Shown here in pieces: positions 55,563 through 64,000 of a DNA stretch of 64,000 nucleotides (positions are counted from its first letter, which is position 1; each line of letters opens with the position of its first letter). Origin of the DNA: Phycisphaerales bacterium (GTDB lineage: Bacteria > Planctomycetota > Phycisphaerae > Phycisphaerales > UBA1924); assembly GCA_029260345.1 (NCBI GenBank), contig JAJDDK010000006.1:372001-436000 (forward strand). Direction: 5' to 3'. The translations under genes and the position numbers were made by a program. Below the pieces are notes generated by a model that was not told the origin of the DNA, did not search any database, and was given only the letters and a program-made list of their open reading frames with translations.

Positions 55563-55648
55563 GAGACGTATCCCCAAACGGTCTGGTGATGACTAATGAA
55601 TCGCTCTTCAGGCGATTGTAGCCCCGGGGGACGCGCGCGTCGGGTGAT

Positions 55649-56893
55649 TCAGGAGGTCGCTTGGCGCTGGAAGAGGATGGTCACCTGCGAGCCGTAGATG
55701 GGGAATTCGACTCGGCAGCGGTAGCCGCGGAATTGATCGCGATTCCAAGCGAGTTTGCCGAAGACTTCATCGAGCATTTCGCGATAGCGGGGGACTTCAG
55801 CGGTGCCGAAGCGGGCGGCGCCGGCGCCGAGTGAATCGAGGCGTTCGAGGAGATCCCACTGGGATGGCGTGCGCGTTTCGTCATTGGGGTTGGCGAGCCC
55901 TTCGAGCGCGGTGTCGTAGATGCGCAGCGAGGGTTCGATGCCGGTGTAGACGTCTTCATGCACGAGGACGGTGAAGATGAGTTTTTTCACCGGCGTGCCG
56001 ATTTCGGCGAAGGCGTAGGCGGCGCGGCCGCGATCGATGGCGTCACGATCAAGCTCGGCGTGATTGACTTCGGCAAAGACGAGATCGGCGGCGGAGGCGG
56101 GGCCGAACGCATCACCGGCGAGGTCGTAGCGCACGGTTTCGCCCTTGCGCACGACATCGATTTCCGGTGGGGGATCGGAGCAGAATTGCGGCAGGCGCAG
56201 GCCGGTGAGATTTTCGACGGGTTTGCCATCGAGCGTGCGCGGTGTGCGGTCGTGGACATCGGGCGTGAGTCGGCGCGTCGCGAAGGTGACTTGCGCGCCG
56301 GGGCGCACGCGCTGCAGGCCAAAGACGCCAAAGAGCCAGACGACATCGAGCCGCGATTCATCGGTTTGAGATGGCGCGATGACGACGGTGCCGAAGTCGA
56401 CATCTGCGGAAACGCCTTTGAGTTGGCTGAGCGCGCGGAACGCGGCTTGTTTGCGGCGCAGTTCGAATTCGCTGCGCACTTCGGGGAGCCACGCGCTGAG
56501 CATGGCGTCGAGGCCGGAACGGTCGCCGGCTTCGACGCGGACGAGTTCTTCGAAACGGGCGATGGCGTCGCCGGCGGTCTGCACGGCGGAGGCCGGAGCG
56601 CCGGCTTTGGAAGCGGCTTTGACGATTCGTCGGAGTGGTTCGGGACCGGGCGCCAGGTGAGCCGCGGCGAGGGGGTCTTGTGAGCGGATCATCTTCAGGA
56701 CGCGGCTGGCGAGGACTTTGTCGACGCCAAGGTCCTTGGCGAGTTGCTGAGGGCCGCTGGACGAGCTGTTGACGGAGGAGAGAAGGGCGCCAAGGCCTCG
56801 AAGGAGATCCTCACCGACATTGGCAATGCGGACTTCGGGCCGTTCGGGGCGTTGAACAGGAGTAGGGATTGAATCGGCCGCGGCTTTCGGCAT
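55649..56893 (-). CDS. Hypothetical protein with N-terminal helix-turn-helix-like region
   Basis: A 414-residue soluble protein without a recognised family. The N-terminal part (GPQQLAKDLGVDKVLASRVL) looks like a winged or helix-turn-helix DNA-binding segment. It is followed by LAPGPEPLRRIVKAASKAGA and a long mixed domain with few distinctive motifs (RVRPGAQVTFATRRLTPDVH; FAEIGTPVKKLIFTVLVHED). It may be a regulator, but no regulatory target is visible. ATG 56893 gives MPKAAADSIP. It lies upstream of the homogentisate dioxygenase gene on the same strand, with an 86-base gap. Confidence 0.7.
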   Translation of the reverse strand: MPKAAADSIPTPVQRPERPEVRIANVGEDLLRGLGALLSSVNSSSSGPQQLAKDLGVDKVLASRVLKMIRSQDPLAAAHLAPGPEPLRRIVKAASKAGAPASAVQTAGDAIARFEELVRVEAGDRSGLDAMLSAWLPEVRSEFELRRKQAAFRALSQLKGVSADVDFGTVVIAPSQTDESRLDVVWLFGVFGLQRVRPGAQVTFATRRLTPDVHDRTPRTLDGKPVENLTGLRLPQFCSDPPPEIDVVRKGETVRYDLAGDAFGPASAADLVFAEVNHAELDRDAIDRGRAAYAFAEIGTPVKKLIFTVLVHEDVYTGIEPSLRIYDTALEGLANPNDETRTPSQWDLLERLDSLGAGAARFGTAEVPRYREMLDEVFGKLAWNRDQFRGYRCRVEFPIYGSQVTILFQRQATS

Positions 56894-57110
56894 TGGGGGC
56901 TCTCAGTGAGGTGTTGACAGGATAGTAACGCGTGCGGGACAGGCAGAATACACTTTTTGACAGAATCTGTGAAGTTTCAGGGAAACTTCTCTGGAAATTC
57001 TCGGGGGCAATTGGCAGAATGGGGCAGTCGTGGCTCGTTCGCCCAAGGTCGGCGGCAGCCGCGGCTCGAAACAGACACACACACTGAACATTTCAGAACG
57101 GAGTGATGAG

Positions 57111-58457
57111 ATGAGAACGGGATTTGGAAAGGGACGGTCGCTTGGCGTAGTCGCGGCGCTCGCGGTCACAACGGCTGGATTCGCCGGATCAACCGAGACG
57201 TTTGTTGAAACATTTGACGAGTTGCCTTCGGAAGGCGGCTGGACGTGGGGCGCCGGCGACACGCTCGTTGAAGAAGGCGGCAATCCGGGGAGTTTCTTCG
57301 GCACGGCGACGTTGGCGACGTTTGCGCCGCAGCCGCGCACGACGTCGGCGAAGAATCAGTTTGTCGGCGATTACCGCGGACGCGGCGTGACGAGCATCGG
57401 CGTTGATCTGCAAACATTCGCGGCGAACTTCGGCACGGGCGAGCGGCCGCTGTCGCCGATGTTGATTTATGACAATGGCACGCCGGGTGATCCGTTTGAC
57501 GACACGGCGGCGTATTTCCTGGGGCCGAACATTCCCGCCGTGGGTGAAGGCTGGATTTCGTATGACTTCGACGTGCCGTCGCAGGAAGAGACTTTGCCTG
57601 CGGGATGGGCGCTTTTGAATCTCGGCGACAGCGGTTCACCGGCGAATCATGACTGGAGCACGGTGGTTCAGAACGTGTCGCGCGTTCACTTTCACTACGG
57701 CCATCCTGAATTTTTCTTCCTTCTGCAGGACTGGCAGCTCGGGATGGACAACGTGCGTATCACTGCTGCGGGCGAAGCGCCGGAAGTGATCTACGAGACG
57801 AATGATCCGTTCGGGTCGATCTTTGGCATCAATGGCTTTGACGTGTTTCAGAATCAATCCGTTGCGGTTCGATTTACGCCGGAGAGTGATTTCACGCTTG
57901 CGGATGTCAGCCTTTGGATGTGGAACAACGATGAGAGCGGCACGCCGGCGCCGATCACCGTCAGCGTGCGCACGGACATGATTGATCCGAAGGTCGGCAG
58001 CATTCCCAGTGATGTGATCCTTGAGGAATGGGATTCGGAGATTGCAACGAAAGGTGTGTTTGCGCCGGAGCTCTTTACGTTTTCGTCTGTCGAGACGCCA
58101 GCGCTTCAGGGCGGCGTGAACTACTGGCTTGTCGCGGAGTCTGATGCGCCGGCGCTGCAAGATCCGGTGTGGGCGTGGGCCGCGAATGACACGGGTCTTT
58201 CAACGACCACCGCGTTTGACACCGGTGCATGGCAAACGGCGGGCATGGGCGCGGTTCCGGCGACGATTGTCACCGGCTTTGCGCTGGCCGGGCCGCCGGC
58301 GGATCTCAATGGCGACGGCGTCGTGAACGGGTCCGATCTCGCGGCGCTGCTCGCGCAGTGGGGCACGGATGGCACGGCGGATTTGAATGACGACGGCGTC
58401 GTGAACGGCGCGGACCTCGCAGCGCTGTTGGCTTCGTGGGGAAGCGGGGCCGAGTAA
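57111..58457 (+). CDS. Secreted protein with C-terminal dockerin-type repeats
   Basis: A 448-residue exported protein. The signal peptide is [17 protein letters not shown]. The central region is beta-rich with repeated Gly/Asp/Asn loops ([60 protein letters not shown]) but no family is recognised. The end has two dockerin-type repeats ([40 protein letters not shown]). ATG 57111 has GGAGTGATGAG upstream. A strong terminator follows at 58481. Confidence 0.85.
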   Translation: MRTGFGKGRSLGVVAALAVTTAGFAGSTETFVETFDELPSEGGWTWGAGDTLVEEGGNPGSFFGTATLATFAPQPRTTSAKNQFVGDYRGRGVTSIGVDLQTFAANFGTGERPLSPMLIYDNGTPGDPFDDTAAYFLGPNIPAVGEGWISYDFDVPSQEETLPAGWALLNLGDSGSPANHDWSTVVQNVSRVHFHYGHPEFFFLLQDWQLGMDNVRITAAGEAPEVIYETNDPFGSIFGINGFDVFQNQSVAVRFTPESDFTLADVSLWMWNNDESGTPAPITVSVRTDMIDPKVGSIPSDVILEEWDSEIATKGVFAPELFTFSSVETPALQGGVNYWLVAESDAPALQDPVWAWAANDTGLSTTTAFDTGAWQTAGMGAVPATIVTGFALAGPPADLNGDGVVNGSDLAALLAQWGTDGTADLNDDGVVNGADLAALLASWGSGAE

Positions 58458-58480
58458 CTCGGAGCGACGTCGATTTGAAG

Positions 58481-58530
58481 GCCGCACGCGGCCGGAAGTG
58501 CAGCCCCGCCTCCGGCCGTGCGGCTTTTTT
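58481..58530 (+). terminator. Intrinsic terminator after the 448-residue dockerin gene
   Basis: GCCGCAC and GGCCGGA (58481-58496, separated by a 2-base bulge) pair with TCCGGCC-GTGCGGC (58511-58524), a 14-bp stem followed by TTTTTT. It lies about 25 bases after the stop at 58457 and is the clearest terminator in the window. Confidence 0.9.
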
Positions 58531-58568
58531 GTTTGGCGCGTGAGGTCTTGCGACGGTCCCTGGTCGGA

Positions 58569-59075
58569 CTACTGCGTCGGTGTTTCGAGAAACGCAACGG
58601 TGTCGTTGCGCACTTCGGCGACCCAGGAATCGACGGCGAGATTCGGGCGGTCGTGGCGCACGCGGCTGGCGATTTTTTTGAGGTCTTCGATTTGTCGCTG
58701 CCGCAGATTCGCTTCGGGGACTTCGAGCTTCTGGATGTAAAACGCGCAACGATCGTGCGCGATCAGGTGGACGCGCTGAATCTTGAGCGCATCGACGAGG
58801 AAGTAGAACTGGGCTGCGGCGCCGGTCTTCACTTCGTAAAAGGGCGGCGTCTCACCGGCGAGGCAGACGGGGCCGCCGGGCACAACAAGGCGAGCGCAAC
58901 GGGGCAGTCCGAGCCGCCCCTTGGCGAAACTCTCGATCGCGGTTCCGAAGCGGCCGTCGCCGCAGTAGACGATGAGGTCCGTGGACTGTTCGTCGGAGTA
59001 TTCAACGGGCGCCAGCCATGCGTCTTTGGAATGCGTCATGCGGGGAAAGGTAGTGGCTGACGGCTCGGAGGTCAC
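58569..59075 (-). CDS. Beta-carbonic-anhydrase-like protein
   Basis: A 168-residue protein. VYCGDGRFGTAIESFAKG contains the Cys-x-Asp-x-Arg zinc/active-site motif of beta-class carbonic anhydrases, and LIAHDRCAFY supplies the His-x2-Cys pair, so all three expected zinc ligands are present. RLVVPGGP stands where the family has its VxRxAGG-like segment. It is shorter than classic members (about 200 residues or more). GTG 59075 overlaps the stop of the DUF6768-like gene (GTGA); ATG 59039 is the alternative. It is the third gene of an operon with an ECF sigma factor, so it is probably co-regulated. The reaction or sensing role is inferred only. Confidence 0.75.
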   Translation of the reverse strand: MTSEPSATTFPRMTHSKDAWLAPVEYSDEQSTDLIVYCGDGRFGTAIESFAKGRLGLPRCARLVVPGGPVCLAGETPPFYEVKTGAAAQFYFLVDALKIQRVHLIAHDRCAFYIQKLEVPEANLRQRQIEDLKKIASRVRHDRPNLAVDSWVAEVRNDTVAFLETPTQ

Positions 59076-59446
59076 GCCCGGTCACGGGCGGCGAGTTTGG
59101 CGACCTGGAGTTCGAGTCGTTTGATCTCGCGCAGGACAACGTACTTGTCCATCTGCATCCAGAACCACATTTTGAGCATGGCGACGGCGAGGGCGCAAAA
59201 GAGGAAGCCGGTGGCCCAGGCGATCATGTGCTGCACTTCGGTGGCATTGAAGAAGCGCACAGCGCACCAGATCTGTAATCCGAAGAATACGAACGTGAAA
59301 ACCATGCCGAGCGCGTTGATCCAGCGCGTGCCGCGGCGCAGCGTAGAGAGCGCCTGGTTGAGCATGTTGGGTTCGCTGAAGTCTTTCAGGAGGTCGTCGT
59401 CTTCGGCGCGAAGGGCTTCGCGCACCGTGTCATCAAAAGCGTTCAT
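59072..59446 (-). CDS. DUF6768-like membrane protein
   Basis: A 124-residue protein with a soluble N-terminus, two hydrophobic helices (ALGMVFTFVFFGLQIWCAV, MIAWATGFLFCALAVAMLKM) and a C-terminal amphipathic end (KYVVLREIKRLELQVAKLAA). This matches the DUF6768 family commonly found just after ECF sigma factors. ATG 59446 overlaps the sigma gene stop (ATGA) and its own stop overlaps the next gene, so the three are translationally coupled. It may act as an anti-sigma or membrane partner, which is inference. Confidence 0.8.
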   Translation of the reverse strand: MNAFDDTVREALRAEDDDLLKDFSEPNMLNQALSTLRRGTRWINALGMVFTFVFFGLQIWCAVRFFNATEVQHMIAWATGFLFCALAVAMLKMWFWMQMDKYVVLREIKRLELQVAKLAARDRA

Positions 59447-60006
59447 GTGGTCATCCTTTCCAGTGTTTGTTTGAGGCGCGCTCGTGCGTGGTGCAGGCGC
59501 GATTTGACGGTTCCGGCGGGGACATTGAGGGCGAGTGCGATTTCGTCGACGCTGAGGCCGTCGAGGTAGTGCAACGAGAGAGCGGCGCGGTGGTCGCTGG
59601 AAAGCGTTCGCAGCGCATTCCGTAGTCGTGCAACGTCGTCGGATGGTTCATCGGGCGGCGGACTGAACGGCGGCGCGGCGGAGTTTTCCGCGGGCGTTGC
59701 GTTGCGGGCGCGATTGCGGTCGCGCACTTGCATGCGGATCCAATCCGCGGATTTGAAGCTGACAATGCGCAACGCCCATGCGGGGAAGCGGGCGGGGTCG
59801 TCGAGGCGGCGAAGGCCTCGGACGATCGCGAGCCAAGCGTCCTGAGCGGCGTCTGAGGCGCCTTCGGCGTCGCCGGTGAGTCGTGCGGCATGTCGATAGA
59901 GGCGGGCGTGCCAGCGACGCGCCAGAATTTTGAGGGCTTCAGCGTCCCCGTCCTGCGCTCGCAGGACCAGCCATTCGTCGTAGATCACTTCCGGGGTGCG
60001 CTTCAT
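59443..60006 (-). CDS. ECF-type RNA polymerase sigma factor
   Basis: A 187-residue extracytoplasmic-function sigma factor. Region 2 is AARLTGDAEGASDAAQDAWL to FPAWALRIVSFKSADWI (-10 recognition). After a Pro-rich linker comes region 4, RTLSSDHRAALSLHYLDGLS to LNVPAGTVKSRLHHARARLK (helix-turn-helix, -35 recognition). It heads the operon with the DUF6768-like and carbonic-anhydrase-like genes. ATG 60006 follows the upstream PilZ-receiver gene by about 78 bases. Confidence 0.94.
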   Translation of the reverse strand: MKRTPEVIYDEWLVLRAQDGDAEALKILARRWHARLYRHAARLTGDAEGASDAAQDAWLAIVRGLRRLDDPARFPAWALRIVSFKSADWIRMQVRDRNRARNATPAENSAAPPFSPPPDEPSDDVARLRNALRTLSSDHRAALSLHYLDGLSVDEIALALNVPAGTVKSRLHHARARLKQTLERMTT

Positions 60007-60084
60007 GGTTCACCATGAGAGTCGCGTGCCCCAGCGATGGGTTCAAATGGATCAAAAGAATTTGGGTGGCGAACGCCATAGGAA

Positions 60085-61380
60085 TCACGCGGCGGCGGAT
60101 TCCGGTTCGTCTTTGGTTTCGGCGCCGCTGTTCTTTGGTTTGCCCTGGTGCGTCTGAGCGCGGCGGCGGGCGAACATGAGCAGGCGCTGAAGCTGAACGC
60201 TCGACTCTTCAATTGAATAGGACGAGTCGAGCTGCGTGAGCGCTTTTTGCGCACAGCGGCTCATGGCGGGCGCGCCGAAGATGCCGGCGGATTCAAATAA
60301 TCGGAGACAGCAGGAGCGAACGCGCACAAAGTCGTCTTCGGCGATGCCGCTGGAGATCTCGGCAGTGAGTGTTTCCTGGTGTTCCCAGTAGCGATCGACC
60401 AGCGCCTGAAACTGTGCGTTTTGCGTGGCGACTTCGTTCTCGCCGCCGCCTTCGTCGGCGCTCTCGCGCGAGATGTTCAGCCACTCCATCAGCACGGCAA
60501 GCAACTGAGATTGGTGAAATGGTTTGCGCAAGACGCCTTTGGCGCCGGCGTCGCGCGCGGGCTGTACGCGCTGCTGGCTGGGCTCACCGGTCGCCATGAC
60601 CAGCGGACAGAAGATCGGCGCTTCGCGGAAACGCTTCACGGTCGCGGCGTGATCCTTAGTGTCGTCGTTGGCGTCGTACAGCACCAGATCCGGCGGGTCG
60701 GTGCGGGCGCTGGCGAGGGCTTCGTCGATGTCCGTGAATGCGTGAATCTGAAGCTTCGTCTCGGCGAGCATTTGCACAAGAATGTCGCGCATCAACTCGA
60801 GATCGCTGAGGATGAGGATCGTGCCCTCAAGCTCGGTGGGATCGATGCGTGTAGCGAGATCCGCCGCGGCTTCAGCGCCTTCGATGTGCTTCCACAAATC
60901 AATCGGGCGGTCGAAGCGAACGGCGCACTCGTGCAGGTGATTGCGCACATGCCGACACCAGATGACGGTGCAGCGGATGGACGCGGTGCCGCCGATGGTT
61001 TGCGGAAGCTCGACGCGTCCGGGCGTGCCGGTGTGCAGGTAATTGCCATGCAGGAATGCGAGGCCGCGCTGCGTGAGGTTTCGGCCGGCGACCAGAAATG
61101 GCGACTGACCGCCTCCGGGATGATCGATTGTCAAATGTACGCGCGGATTGCGATACGGCAGGCGGATGTCCACGCCGGCACGTCGATTGGAGCCGCGCGG
61201 CTCATCGTCAACGGCGGACGTGAGGTCCAGTTGATCCAGCGCTTCATGAAGCTGGGCTTCATTGAGCCGAAGCGTATCGATGTATCCATGTTCGTCCATG
61301 ACGTATGCCGGCGGTCGCGAGCGCACGAATCGCGGGAGATGACTTCGCATCGTTTCATCGGCGACGGATCGGAGGCGCAT
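60085..61380 (-). CDS. PilZ-receiver two-domain regulator
   Basis: A 431-residue cytoplasmic regulator. Residues about 60-160 form a PilZ-like cyclic-di-GMP-binding domain (NRRAGVDIRLPYRNPRVHLT; RNLTQRGLAFLHGNYLHTGT; LHECAVRFDRPIDLW). A receiver domain follows at about 180-310: TILILSDLELMRDILVQML, the phosphoacceptor Asp in DLVLYDANDD, and the Lys in GVLRKPFHQSQLL. The C-terminal region is helical (FVRVRSCCLRLFESAGIFGA) without a clear output domain. The start may be 61380, 61350 or 61299 (MDEHGYIDT). It lies next to the sigma operon on the same strand. Confidence 0.88.
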   Translation of the reverse strand: MRLRSVADETMRSHLPRFVRSRPPAYVMDEHGYIDTLRLNEAQLHEALDQLDLTSAVDDEPRGSNRRAGVDIRLPYRNPRVHLTIDHPGGGQSPFLVAGRNLTQRGLAFLHGNYLHTGTPGRVELPQTIGGTASIRCTVIWCRHVRNHLHECAVRFDRPIDLWKHIEGAEAAADLATRIDPTELEGTILILSDLELMRDILVQMLAETKLQIHAFTDIDEALASARTDPPDLVLYDANDDTKDHAATVKRFREAPIFCPLVMATGEPSQQRVQPARDAGAKGVLRKPFHQSQLLAVLMEWLNISRESADEGGGENEVATQNAQFQALVDRYWEHQETLTAEISSGIAEDDFVRVRSCCLRLFESAGIFGAPAMSRCAQKALTQLDSSYSIEESSVQLQRLLMFARRRAQTHQGKPKNSGAETKDEPESAAA

Positions 61381-61517
61381 GAACGTCCGCGCGTGTTCTT
61401 TCGGTGGTGGTCACTGGCGGACCGGTGCGATCCGTCAAATTCGGACGTGAAAAGGGTGCAAGCTGCAATCGGGTAGACTTGGTGAGTGAGTTACCGGAAC
61501 TACAGCCGGAGGTTCGT

Positions 61518-61949
61518 ATGCGGTGGCCCCTGATCTTGCTGCTTTCATTGCATGGCGTCGTGGTGGGGGGCGCTGTGGTTTTGGGGCTGCTGCCTGAATC
61601 GCCGCGATGGCTTGAGTTTGCGCTGTGGATGGCCATGGCTGTGGTGGTGGTTCCGATTCTCGGATTCAAAATTCGGCGATTGCCGATGGCGAACGGTTTT
61701 GTGTGCGGCTTACTCGCCGGTTTGCTTTCGCATGCCATCGTCATCGCATTCTTCACGACGTTTCTCGACAACAATCCGGAAGCTGCGGCGCAGCTCACAA
61801 GCGATCAGGTCGGGCTGGATGTGCGCTTGTATCGAGCCATTATCGCGCCACCGATTTCGATGACGTGGGGTCTGGTTATCGCGGTGGGGACGCTCGTGGT
61901 ATTCAAACTGCGCAAGCCGCCCCCGACTGGCGGTTCTGGCTTACCGTGA
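61518..61949 (+). CDS. Small multi-pass membrane protein, unknown
   Basis: A 143-residue protein with four hydrophobic helices (WPLILLLSLHGVVVGGAVVL, EFALWMAMAVVVVPILGF, FVCGLLAGLLSHAIVIAFF, ISMTWGLVIAVGTLVVF) and short polar loops. No family was recognised. ATG 61518 has GGAGG seven bases upstream, which decides the start against a longer frame from 61404. It is divergent from the PilZ-receiver gene. Confidence 0.75.
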   Translation: MRWPLILLLSLHGVVVGGAVVLGLLPESPRWLEFALWMAMAVVVVPILGFKIRRLPMANGFVCGLLAGLLSHAIVIAFFTTFLDNNPEAAAQLTSDQVGLDVRLYRAIIAPPISMTWGLVIAVGTLVVFKLRKPPPTGGSGLP

Positions 61950-62046
61950 CACACCGGAATAGACCGAACGCGTGTTGCGGCTCCGCGAGCGCGCTGCAAC
62001 ACAATGCAGTGACCGGGGCCGCTCGCCGAACGAATGGAGCATTCAC

Positions 62047-62217
62047 ATGCTTGGATCGGCGCTGGGATTTTTCGTGATCGCAATCATCGCGGCGGTGCTA
62101 GGCTTTGGTGGCATCGCAGGCGCAGCGACGGACATCGCGAAGATTCTGTTCTTCGTGTTCATCGTGCTGTTTGTGATCGGACTCGTGATGGGGCTTGTGC
62201 GCAAACCGAAAGGCTGA
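62047..62217 (+). CDS. UPF0391/DUF1328 small membrane protein
   Basis: A 56-residue protein made of two hydrophobic helices ([40 protein letters not shown]) joined by GIAGAATD. The pattern matches the UPF0391 (YtjA) family, found widely and often stress-linked, with unknown function. GGAG lies seven bases before ATG 62047. It is convergent with the M28 peptidase gene (stops 19 bases apart). Confidence 0.88.
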   Translation: MLGSALGFFVIAIIAAVLGFGGIAGAATDIAKILFFVFIVLFVIGLVMGLVRKPKG

Positions 62218-62235
62218 CTCGCGCCAAGCGCCCGA

Positions 62236-63648
62236 TCACTGTGACGATGCAGCAGGGAATGACACGGGGCTGTAATAGCCGTCGTGGTCGTACGCGCGCA
62301 CGCCGAAGAGGTAGTTGTCCTTGCTCATCTTCAGCGTGTGCTCGGTGACGTTTCCGACGTCGACCTTTCCGGTCCAGACGGGGCTGATGGTGTCGCGCCA
62401 GACGATTTGGTAGCCGGCGACATCGCGTTCGGGACACGCTTCCCAGCGGATCGTGGTGTCGGGCGTGAGGTCGGCGGTGATGAGTCGCGCGTCGGCGGGA
62501 GTTGATGGCGCGTTGGCGAGGTGAACAAGCGTCGCGCCGTTCAGGAGTGTGACGCCTTTGAGATAGTCCGCGTCGATGTATTCGAGCGTGTCGCCGTATT
62601 GCACGCCGTCTTCGACGCGGATGTCCTGGTGCTGACGCTCGTAGACCTCTTCGACCACGGTGAAGCGCACGGCGGCGACACCGAGTTGATTGAAGGGGGT
62701 GTGGTCGCCGCCGCGAAGGAAGCGGTCGGGGCGGTAGACGAGTTTGGCTTTGATGGGCAGGTCGTGCCAGGCGCCGACTTCGGCGATGTAACGCGCGAGC
62801 TGGCGGGAATCCGAGTCGTTTTCGGCGGACAGTCCTTGAATGCGCCGGATGGTGTTGTCTTCGAGATGGCGCGGCACGCCTTCAGAGAACACGCGGATCT
62901 CGGTGTCGTTGGCGCCGCCGAATGGGCTGGAAGGATCGCCGATGACGTCGTTGGACAGAACCGCGCGGATGTCCTTGCCGGATGACACGGCATTGCGCGC
63001 ATGCATCCCGGCGCCGATGAGGCCTTGCTCTTCTCCGGCGGTCGGCATGAGAACAATTGTCGCGTCGAAGCGGTGCTTGGAAAGGACGCGGGCCAACTCA
63101 ATAATGGCGGCGACGCCGGAGGCGTCATCATTGGCGCCGGGGGCGTCGATCTCGCGATCGAGCGGGTCACTGGCGCGCGAGTCGTAGTGGCCGATCATGT
63201 AGTAGAGGCGCTGGCTTGCTTCTGGCATGGCGCCGGGGATGACGCAGACGGGGTTGATGACGTCAACTTCGATATCGATGCGCCGGCCGTCAGGCTCGAC
63301 GACGTGTGTGTCCATATAAATCTGAAGCGATTCATTTCCGGTGCGCCCGGAGGATTCGTTGATGCGCTCAAACTCGGATTCGATCCAGCGTCGGGCGGCG
63401 CCGATGCCGCGCGTGTCGGATTCGGTCTCGCTGAGTGTGTGACGCGTACCGAAGGACGTGAGCGTCGCGACGTAATCCATGAGCGAATCGGCGGAGACTT
63501 CACTGAGAATGTCGTCCACCTCGGGCGGCGGCGCCTTGGCGGGAACGATCATCTGGAAGTCGTAATTGGTTCCCGAACTGTGGCAGCCCGCGGCGAAAAG
63601 CGCGAGGACGATCGGGAGCAACGCGGCGGTGCGGCGTGCGTTTTTCAT
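62236..63648 (-). CDS. M28-family metallopeptidase lipoprotein
   Basis: A 470-residue exported zinc aminopeptidase-like protein. A lipoprotein signal (TAALLPIVLALFAAGC) starts at ATG 63648. The catalytic domain shows YYMIGHYDSRASDPLDREI (zinc His and Asp) with APGANDDASGVAAIIELARV, and VLMPTAGEEQGLIGAGMHA (catalytic Glu pair). A later His, in FLRGGDHTPFNQLG, completes the zinc site. A C-terminal Fn3-like segment (TTIRWEACPERDVAGYQIVW) follows. It probably releases amino acids from peptides at the envelope. Frames longer than 63648 overlap murD and are rejected. Confidence 0.92.
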   Translation of the reverse strand: MKNARRTAALLPIVLALFAAGCHSSGTNYDFQMIVPAKAPPPEVDDILSEVSADSLMDYVATLTSFGTRHTLSETESDTRGIGAARRWIESEFERINESSGRTGNESLQIYMDTHVVEPDGRRIDIEVDVINPVCVIPGAMPEASQRLYYMIGHYDSRASDPLDREIDAPGANDDASGVAAIIELARVLSKHRFDATIVLMPTAGEEQGLIGAGMHARNAVSSGKDIRAVLSNDVIGDPSSPFGGANDTEIRVFSEGVPRHLEDNTIRRIQGLSAENDSDSRQLARYIAEVGAWHDLPIKAKLVYRPDRFLRGGDHTPFNQLGVAAVRFTVVEEVYERQHQDIRVEDGVQYGDTLEYIDADYLKGVTLLNGATLVHLANAPSTPADARLITADLTPDTTIRWEACPERDVAGYQIVWRDTISPVWTGKVDVGNVTEHTLKMSKDNYLFGVRAYDHDGYYSPVSFPAASSQ

Positions 63649-63726
63649 GCGGCACAGCGTACCGCGCCGGGGGACGCGATTCCGCGCGGGTCGCTGGCGG
63701 CGCGGGCGAAACGTACAGTGCGACAT

Positions 63727-64000
63727 ATGAGCGGCGAATACGCAGGGAAGCGCGTCGTGGTGATGGGGCTGGGCCGCTTCGGCGGGGGCGCCGGCGCGGT
63801 GAAATGGCTCGCGGGCCAAGGGGCGAAGCTGCTGGTGACGGATCTGTCGCCGGCGGAGAAACTCGCGGCGTCGATCACTGAGATTCAACGTGAGATTGAT
63901 TCGGGCGCGGTGGAGCTGCGGCTCGGCACGCACGACATTGCGGACTTTCGCGATGCGGATGTCGTGGTGGTGAGCCCGGCCGTGCCGAAGCCGTGGGAGA
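63727..64000 (+). CDS. murD: UDP-N-acetylmuramoyl-L-alanine--D-glutamate ligase, 5' part
   Basis: Truncated by the right edge after about 91 codons. The start MSGEYAGKRVVVMGLGRFGG is the N-terminal Rossmann motif of MurD (G-x-G-x2-G), followed by LLVTDLSPAEKLAASI and VVVVSPAVPKPWE, all typical. MurD adds D-Glu to UDP-MurNAc-L-Ala in peptidoglycan synthesis. It is divergent from the M28 gene. Confidence 0.9.
   Translation, partial: MSGEYAGKRVVVMGLGRFGGGAGAVKWLAGQGAKLLVTDLSPAEKLAASITEIQREIDSGAVELRLGTHDIADFRDADVVVVSPAVPKPWE

Overview
The window looks like ordinary chromosome from a GC-rich, Gram-negative-type bacterium, most likely a planctomycete of the Phycisphaerae kind, perhaps from a metagenome. 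The assignment is inferred from features seen together. Several secreted proteins end in paired dockerin-type calcium-binding repeats (D-N-G-D-G ... DLA-LLA-WG). Two proteins carry PEP-CTERM-like tails ending in RRRR. There is a DUF1559-like pseudopilin and an ECF sigma factor followed by a DUF6768-like membrane protein. LpxB and an LptD-like protein point to lipid A and an outer membrane. No phage, insertion sequence, CRISPR array or plasmid function was found. No gene-free stretch exceeds about 300 bases.

Layout. 1-4.2 kb: a secreted protein cut by the left edge and a three-gene proton-translocating transhydrogenase operon (pntAA-pntAB-pntB). 4.2-6.3 kb: recQ and a tRNA with anticodon CAT. 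6.5-10.8 kb: an SDR, a DUF305 protein, an S1/P1-type secreted nuclease and two PEP-CTERM-like proteins. 11-14.3 kb: a solute-binding protein and a fused double permease in convergent orientation, without an ATPase. 14.5-28.3 kb: a secreted/surface block with a pseudopilin, dockerin proteins (unknown, EEP nuclease-like, M1 aminopeptidase, and an FG-GAP protein broken by an in-frame TGA), a ZnuA-like protein, an ABC-2 exporter, and a nucleotide-kinase-like/deoxyribosyltransferase-like fusion.

28.4-46.1 kb is mostly housekeeping: gltX, apt, atpC, obg, lpxB, tRNA-Leu(TAA), a sirtuin, recX, nth, a DnaJ-family chaperone, an acyl-CoA ligase, tRNA-Leu(GAG), a pteridine-reductase-like SDR, a tail-specific protease, a degenerate QueC-like protein and rplU. 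46.1-52.9 kb is an envelope block: lptD, a CDP-alcohol phosphatidyltransferase, a protein fusing a glycosidase-like barrel to a WaaP/Kdo-type sugar kinase, and a GNAT enzyme translationally coupled to it. 52.9-64 kb: a compact cloverleaf-forming palindromic element, a lower-GC membrane gene, homogentisate dioxygenase, another dockerin protein, an operon of ECF sigma factor, DUF6768-like protein and carbonic-anhydrase-like protein, a PilZ-receiver regulator, small membrane proteins, an M28 peptidase and the start of murD.

The best candidates for undescribed biology are the glycosidase-like/LPS-kinase fusion (50103-52361), the adenylate-kinase-like/deoxyribosyltransferase-like fusion (27178-28275), the QueC-like protein with a lost PP-loop motif (45036-45665), the cloverleaf element (52911-52987), and the sigma/DUF6768/carbonic-anhydrase-like operon (58569-60006). 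No complete new multi-gene system can be proven from this sequence alone.
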